Positions 13,883 to 17,873 of a stretch of 17,873 nucleotides of DNA are shown one piece after another. Numbering within the stretch: position 1 is the stretch's first letter; every line of letters starts with the position of its first letter. The DNA comes from Deltaproteobacteria bacterium (lineage in GTDB: Bacteria > Desulfobacterota > Desulfobacteria > Desulfobacterales > ETH-SRB1): the NCBI GenBank assembly GCA_019309665.1, contig JAFDFV010000024.1, positions 1-17,873 on the forward strand, written 5' to 3'. The translations under genes and the position numbers were made by a program. The notes under the pieces were generated by a model, which worked only from the letters and a program-made list of their open reading frames with translations, was not told the origin of the DNA and ran no database searches.

Positions 13883-15265
13883 ATGGTCCGTATAAAAATT
13901 ATCAGCCTTTTAAAATCAGAAACACCACGGAATAAGATTGCTGTTAAAGGGTGGGTAAGAACCAGGCGCGATTCAAGTAATTTTTCGTTTATAGAAATAA
14001 ATGACGGATCCTGCCTTGAAAACCTGCAGATTATTGCCGATGAATCTTTAGAAAACTACGAAAATATAAAAAAACTTACAACCGGATCAGCCGTAGCGGT
14101 TTTCGGCAACCTGATTAAGTCACAGGGAAAGGGCCAACAATGGGAAATGAAAGCAAAAGCATTAGAGGTAATAAGCCTGGCGCCGGACTCATACCCTTTG
14201 CAGAAAAAACGTCACACAGACGAATTTTTAAGAACAATCGCCCACTTAAGACCAAGAACAAACAAATACGGCGCTGTTTTTCGCATTAGATCGGAACTTT
14301 CATTTGCTATTCACAGGTTTTTCAGAGAAAGGGATTTTCGCTATATTCATTCTCCAATAATAACCGGCTCTGATTGTGAGGGCGCCGGAGAACTGTTTAA
14401 GGTAACTACAATTGATTTTGAAAACCCCCCGAAAAAAGATGGGAAAATTGACTATTCCAGGGACTTTTTTGGAACAGAGGCAAGCCTTACGGTATCAGGA
14501 CAGCTTTCCGCTGAAATGTTTGCTTTAGCGCTGGGGGATGTTTATACATTCGGCCCAACATTCAGGGCAGAAAATTCAAACACAAAAAGACACGTTTCCG
14601 AATTCTGGATGGTCGAGCCTGAAATGGCCTTCTGCGACCTTTTTGAGGATATAGACCTTGCAGAAGAACTGGTTAAGTATCTTACCGTATATATACTGGA
14701 AGAATGCTCTGACGATCTTAAACTTTTTACAAGGTTTGTTGATAAAAATTTAAAATCCACCTTAGAAAATATTGCCCAGTCTGAATTTAAAAGAATTCTT
14801 TACGAAGAGGCCGTAGAAATTTTAAGAAAATCCGGGAAAAACTTCAAATTCGATATAAGCTTTGGAAAAGATCTTCAGACAGAACACGAACGCTATTTAA
14901 CCGAAGATTTCTTTAAAAAACCTGTAGTTATCTATAATTACCCAAAAGACATTAAACCTTTTTATATGAGGCTGAATGATGATAACAAGACCGTGGCGGC
15001 TATGGATGTTCTTGTGCCGCGTATAGGTGAATTAATAGGCGGAAGCCAGCGCGAAGAACGCCTGTCAATGCTTGAAGCTCGTATGAATGAAACAGGTCTG
15101 TTAAAAAAAAATTACTGGTGGTATTTAGATTCCCGAAGGTTTGGAACAGTTCCCCACAGCGGTTTTGGTCTTGGGTTTGATAGGTTAATAATGTTAATGA
15201 CAGGTACGAGCAACATCAGAGATGTAATTCCATTTCCAAGAACCCCAAACAGCATAGATTTCTGA
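13883..15265 (+). CDS. asnS: Asparaginyl-tRNA synthetase
   Basis: AsnRS is a class IIb synthetase that charges tRNA-Asn with asparagine. The 460-aa protein starts MVRIKIISLL. An N-terminal OB-fold anticodon-binding domain follows (KGWVRTRRDSSNFSFIEIND, about 22-41). The catalytic domain has class II motif 2, TFRAENSNTKRHVSEFWMVEPE (about 216-237), and motif 3, GFGLGFDRLIMLMTG near the C-terminus, and it ends IPFPRTPNSIDF. Length matches the E. coli enzyme (466). The start at 13883 is preferred, with AGGGG about 7 bases upstream. The frame is open to 13832, but those extra residues are encoded by the right end of the foldback element. The gene stands alone, flanked on both sides by copies of that element, which may supply its leader and 3' hairpin. 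Confidence 0.97.
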   Translation: MVRIKIISLLKSETPRNKIAVKGWVRTRRDSSNFSFIEINDGSCLENLQIIADESLENYENIKKLTTGSAVAVFGNLIKSQGKGQQWEMKAKALEVISLAPDSYPLQKKRHTDEFLRTIAHLRPRTNKYGAVFRIRSELSFAIHRFFRERDFRYIHSPIITGSDCEGAGELFKVTTIDFENPPKKDGKIDYSRDFFGTEASLTVSGQLSAEMFALALGDVYTFGPTFRAENSNTKRHVSEFWMVEPEMAFCDLFEDIDLAEELVKYLTVYILEECSDDLKLFTRFVDKNLKSTLENIAQSEFKRILYEEAVEILRKSGKNFKFDISFGKDLQTEHERYLTEDFFKKPVVIYNYPKDIKPFYMRLNDDNKTVAAMDVLVPRIGELIGGSQREERLSMLEARMNETGLLKKNYWWYLDSRRFGTVPHSGFGLGFDRLIMLMTGTSNIRDVIPFPRTPNSIDF

Positions 15266-15574
15266 TTACAATTATCCACCTGTTAGGGCTCGGTCAAAAA
15301 TAACTTGGTAGAATTTGCGCCCGAATTTGCCGTAGATTTAATTGATCTGATTGAGCAAAACCGCAGGAATAGCGAGCTATTTCGAGGACTTTTGTGATTG
15401 AAGATCGGTTAAAGATATGGTGAAGTCGGGATGCAAAAATGCCAAGTTGTTTTTGATCGAGCCCTTATTACCCTCAAGTTTATATTGTGTATTGTTGAAC
15501 AAAGATGATATGAAATCATCGACATGCAAAAACTTCGTGTGAACAGATAGGGATTCGTGTTGAGGGCTTTTTTT
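15266..15574. other. Intergenic region between asnS and the sensor kinase
   Basis: The second foldback element (15283-15471) occupies most of this 309-bp gap and probably serves as the 3' hairpin of the asnS transcript. The remaining ~100 bp carry a 6-bp stem gatgat/atcatc (15505-15521) upstream of the kinase. No convincing promoter could be chosen. Confidence 0.55.
15283..15471. mobile_element. 189-bp foldback (MITE-like) element, copy 2, downstream of asnS
   Basis: Same orientation and length as 13684-13872, and about 93% identical. Here the terminal inverted repeats are better preserved: gggctcggtcaaaaataacttgg at the left pairs with ccaagttgtttttgatcgagccc at the right, 21 of 23 positions. 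The central stem is slightly weakened (ctatttcg for ctattccg). It begins 18 bp after the asnS stop codon. Confidence 0.85.
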
Positions 15575-17242
15575 ATGAAGAACCGTCCCGCAAATATTAT
15601 TCTTCCGTTAATAATCTTTCTTTGTCTTAGCGGTATTAGTGTTGTTCTGTGGCAGGACCACGCTGAGCATGATGAGGAAATCATGCGCAGGCACACCGAG
15701 ACTACGTTGGAGCAGATCCACGTGCGTCTGAAAGACTTTATGGAAGAAAGGCTCTCTTCTTTAGAAGTACTGGCCGACCGCTGGGTCGAACGAAAACCTC
15801 CAGACTTCAGCTATACCCGTTACCGACAGTTTGCCGAGGCTTACTTTAAGCATTACCCCGGCTTTCAGGCTATCAATTGGGTTGATACGGACGGGTTTAT
15901 CCGCTGGGTCTACCCCGAAGAACAAAATTATGCCGCAAAGGATAAAAACCTGCACAACCATCCTGAGACTGCTGTTCGGGAATCATTTGCGCGCGCTGAA
16001 AAAGGCCGCAAACATGTCATTACACCGTGCGTTAAGCTCCTTCAGGGCGGCCTTGGTTTTGCCGCTTACTGGCCTTTGATTTACGATGGCAAAATGCAGG
16101 GATACATAAATGGAGTCTTCAATATCAGCTCGGTAGTTAAATTACGGATCGGGAAAAATATTTTTGACGAGTTCCGGTTAGTCTTATATGAAGGAGATCG
16201 TCTTATCTATCAGCACGGTTTTGATAAGGAGCTTATGTCCTCTAACCGTTCTGTCCGCGCCACACGTGAGATCCATTTTAGCGGAAAAACCTGGCGCCTG
16301 GAATTGGAACCGCTGAGGATAACCGCAAAAAATGAGTTGGCCGCTTATCTGGGGCTGGAAAATCCCACGCTCCTGATGTTTCTCTTCTTTGGTCTCATGC
16401 TCTCGACCGGTTTGTCCTTCCTCCTTTACTCCTTTATGCACAGGATGCAGATGTACCAGGTGGCCCGCGACCATGCCCTCTATGAGGTAAATGAACGCAA
16501 GCGTGCAGAGCAGGAAATACAGAATCTTCAGCTCTACAATCGTGGATTGATTGAAACAAGTCCTGATCCTTTGGTAACCTTCGATCAGAAAGGGATCATT
16601 CTGGATGTGAACGGGGCTACAATTAAAGCAACCGGCAAAACTCGAGAAGAGCTGATAGGAACCCCATTTGCTGATTATTTTACAGATCCTGAAAAGGCAC
16701 ACAAAGGGGCGATGTTGGTCTTTGAAACCGGAGATGTTCGGGATTACGAGCTGGTCATAAAGGGGGATGGAAGCGAGACCATTGTTTCCTACAATGCTTC
16801 GGTCTACAAAGATCAGACGGGACAGGTAGTTGGTGCTTTTGCCGCAGCCCGCAACATCACAGATCAAAGGAGACTCGAACAGGAACGTGAAGTTTTGCTC
16901 AATGAGCTGTCCGATAAAAACGAAGAACTCAAAACCTTTGTATATTCTGTCTCACATGATCTAAAAACTCCGATTGTTACCATTGAGGGTTTTATTGGCG
17001 CCATGCGCGAAGATTTTAGGGATCAGATATCGGAGGAGCAAGAAAAGTATATCAGGTATATGAGTGATGCAGCCCTGAAGATGGATGCCCTGATCAATGA
17101 CCTGCTGGAATTCTCCCGTATCGGACGCTTGACTGAAAAAAAGAGCAAGTTCTCTTTTGCCGGTATTGTAAAAGAGGTCTTGAAAACGCTTCAACCTCAG
17201 ATAGGTGGACCTTCAGGAAAATCTTCCGGATATCTACGGTGA
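15575..17242 (+). CDS. Sensor histidine kinase, N-terminal part (frame broken before ATPase domain)
   Basis: This is a membrane-bound sensor kinase of unknown stimulus. With the ATG at 15575 (GAGGG 8 bases upstream; a GTG at 15557 adds six residues) the order is as follows. TM1 is at about 7-26. A periplasmic CHASE-type sensor (about 30-260) contains YPGFQAINWVDTDGFIRWVYP and GFAAYWPLIYDGKMQGYING. TM2 is at about 265-288, followed by a coiled segment. A PAS domain (about 325-435) contains LIETSPDPLVTFDQKGIILD. HisKA carries the phospho-acceptor His461 in FVYSVSHDLKTPI. After LKTLQPQI (codon ATA 17201-17203) the frame leaves the kinase sequence and stops at 17240-17242. The ATPase domain continues in another frame from 17205. 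A small deletion of 2 mod 3 bases (2, 5, 8 or 11) near 17203 would explain it. As it stands the kinase cannot autophosphorylate, unless this is a sequencing error. No response regulator is adjacent. Confidence 0.85.
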   Translation: MKNRPANIILPLIIFLCLSGISVVLWQDHAEHDEEIMRRHTETTLEQIHVRLKDFMEERLSSLEVLADRWVERKPPDFSYTRYRQFAEAYFKHYPGFQAINWVDTDGFIRWVYPEEQNYAAKDKNLHNHPETAVRESFARAEKGRKHVITPCVKLLQGGLGFAAYWPLIYDGKMQGYINGVFNISSVVKLRIGKNIFDEFRLVLYEGDRLIYQHGFDKELMSSNRSVRATREIHFSGKTWRLELEPLRITAKNELAAYLGLENPTLLMFLFFGLMLSTGLSFLLYSFMHRMQMYQVARDHALYEVNERKRAEQEIQNLQLYNRGLIETSPDPLVTFDQKGIILDVNGATIKATGKTREELIGTPFADYFTDPEKAHKGAMLVFETGDVRDYELVIKGDGSETIVSYNASVYKDQTGQVVGAFAAARNITDQRRLEQEREVLLNELSDKNEELKTFVYSVSHDLKTPIVTIEGFIGAMREDFRDQISEEQEKYIRYMSDAALKMDALINDLLEFSRIGRLTEKKSKFSFAGIVKEVLKTLQPQIGGPSGKSSGYLR

Positions 17243-17576
17243 TAAAAAGCGGTTTGTACAGGTCATGGAGAACCTGTTGACAAATGCGGTTAAATATATC
17301 GGAAAAGAGAACCCTTGCCCGCATATTGATGTCGGAACTCAGGATCGCGACGGCCAAAATGTGTTTTTTGTCCGCGATAACGGCATCGGTATTGAGGAGG
17401 GCTATTTTGAAAAAATTTTTCAGGTCTTCCAGCGGCTGCCGGCTGCAAAAAAGACCGGAGAAGGAACCGGCATCGGCCTTGCGATTGTAAAACGGATTAT
17501 CGAGCACTGTGGGGGGAGTGTCTGGGTTACATCAAAGCCCGGAGAGGGGAGCACCTTTTTCTTTACTATTACCTAA
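17205..17576 (+). pseudogene. Histidine kinase C-terminal fragment (HATPase_c), out of frame with its N-terminal part
   Basis: From the GTG at 17205 this frame reads VDLQENLPDIYGDKKR. It then has the complete ATP-binding domain: N box FVQVMENLLTNAVKYIG, G1 box VRDNGIGIEEG, F box FEKIFQVFQRL and G2 box GEGTGIGLAIVKRIIE, ending VWVTSKPGEGSTFFFTIT. It picks up where the upstream frame lost homology, so together they are one broken gene (15575-17576). Nothing resembling a ribosome binding site or slippery sequence supports separate translation or programmed frameshifting. All ATPase motifs are intact, which suggests a recent mutation or a sequence error. Confidence 0.85.
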
Positions 17577-17579
17577 ATT

Positions 17580-17724
17580 AAGCTATTAGCCTTTAGCGGT
17601 TAGCTATTAGTTTAATGATTCCAAGCTGTTTTACTATTACAAATTTTCACCCGTTGGGTGTTATTTCTAATTAACGTGATGCCCTGATTTTTTAGAGCTA
17701 AACGCTAATGGCTAACAGCTAATC
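17580..17724. repeat. Inverted-repeat element with agctattagcc / ggctaacagct ends
   Basis: The left end (agctattagcctttagcggttagct, from 17581) and the right end (gctaaacgctaatggctaacagct, to 17720) are imperfect inverted copies. They enclose about 90 bp, which includes a short hairpin cacccgttgggtg (17648-17660) followed by ttattt. That hairpin could help end the kinase transcript. No coding capacity. Confidence 0.6.
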
Positions 17725-17757
17725 GCTCAACTTAGGTATTACCTGAGTTGAGCGATT
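17721..17757. repeat. 17-bp palindromic junction (aatcgctcaacttaggt)
   Basis: Arms 17721-17737 and 17741-17757 are inverted copies with one mismatch and a 3-base spacer. Each arm equals the end sequence of the element at 9046-9128, so this looks like two element ends joined head to head. Confidence 0.7.
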
Positions 17758-17873
17758 TTTTGCGAAGAAATGTGCCGAGATCTTGATGCAGCAAGGTTCG
17801 CGAAAATCGGAGGCATACCAATTGATATGTCGAGACTTTTCGCAAGCTCTTGATGCGCAAGAGATTGGTGTAG
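17741..17873. repeat. Truncated relative of the 9046-9128 repeat, running off the window
   Basis: Bases 17741-17767 (acctgagttgagcgatttttt then gcgaag) match the minus strand of the 9046-9128 repeat with one difference. Bases 17848-17873 (gatgcgcaagagatt...) resemble its interior. About 80 bp of extra sequence lies between. The right inverted end is expected just beyond base 17873. No gene is visible in 17577-17873. Confidence 0.55.

Noticed and set aside
16184..16867. 227-aa minus-strand open frame within the sensor kinase
   Set aside because: Antisense to the TM2-PAS part of the kinase, whose domains are clear; the minus-strand product has no family features.
17190..17215. Programmed ribosomal frameshift in the kinase
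   Set aside because: No slippery heptamer, internal Shine-Dalgarno or downstream structure is apparent, and a few residues of the linker seem missing; mutation or sequence error is simpler.

Overview
The window looks like an origin-proximal segment of a low-GC Gram-negative chromosome. The most likely host is a member of the Desulfobacterota (Desulfobacterales-like). That is an inference from three things: the Gram-negative-type YidC, the pair of a TIGR03960-type radical SAM protein with RNase G, and intergenic DNA packed with short palindromic repeats. No rRNA or tRNA gene is present to confirm it.

Layout. 1-989 (-): ruvB, cut by the window edge. 1399-1878 (+): a small exported protein of unknown function. 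1970-3011 (-): a two-gene unit, a YkgJ-type cysteine-cluster protein overlapping a 116-aa unknown. 3581-3596: a perfect parS centromere palindrome touching the stop codon of mnmE. 3597-8956 (-): the conserved cluster rpmH-rnpA-yidD-yidC-jag(khpB)-mnmE, covering ribosome and RNase P components, membrane insertion, an RNA-binding protein and tRNA U34 modification. 9314-13360 (-): the B12-binding radical SAM/DUF2344 protein followed by RNase G. 13883-15265 (+): asnS. 15575-17576 (+): a CHASE-PAS-HisKA-HATPase sensor kinase whose reading frame is broken just before the ATPase domain. 17577-17873: repeats only.

The core genes are conventional. The unusual part is the non-coding DNA. Almost every gap over 250 bp holds one or more inverted-repeat elements of the MITE or REP kind, from at least six sequence families, some with second copies or relatives elsewhere in the window. 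A 189-bp element that folds on itself occurs on both sides of asnS in the same orientation (about 93% identical, no indels). A 53-bp sequence occurs twice, identically and in the same orientation, bracketing the three-gene block between ruvB and mnmE. A 106-bp element with 27-bp terminal inverted repeats sits in an enlarged gap between yidD and yidC.

Together, parS and the rpmH-rnpA-yidD-yidC-jag-mnmE cluster suggest the locus lies near oriC. However, dnaA, dnaN, mnmG, rsmG, parA and parB are not in the window, and no DnaA-box cluster was seen. I found no defence system, CRISPR array, prophage or transposase gene.
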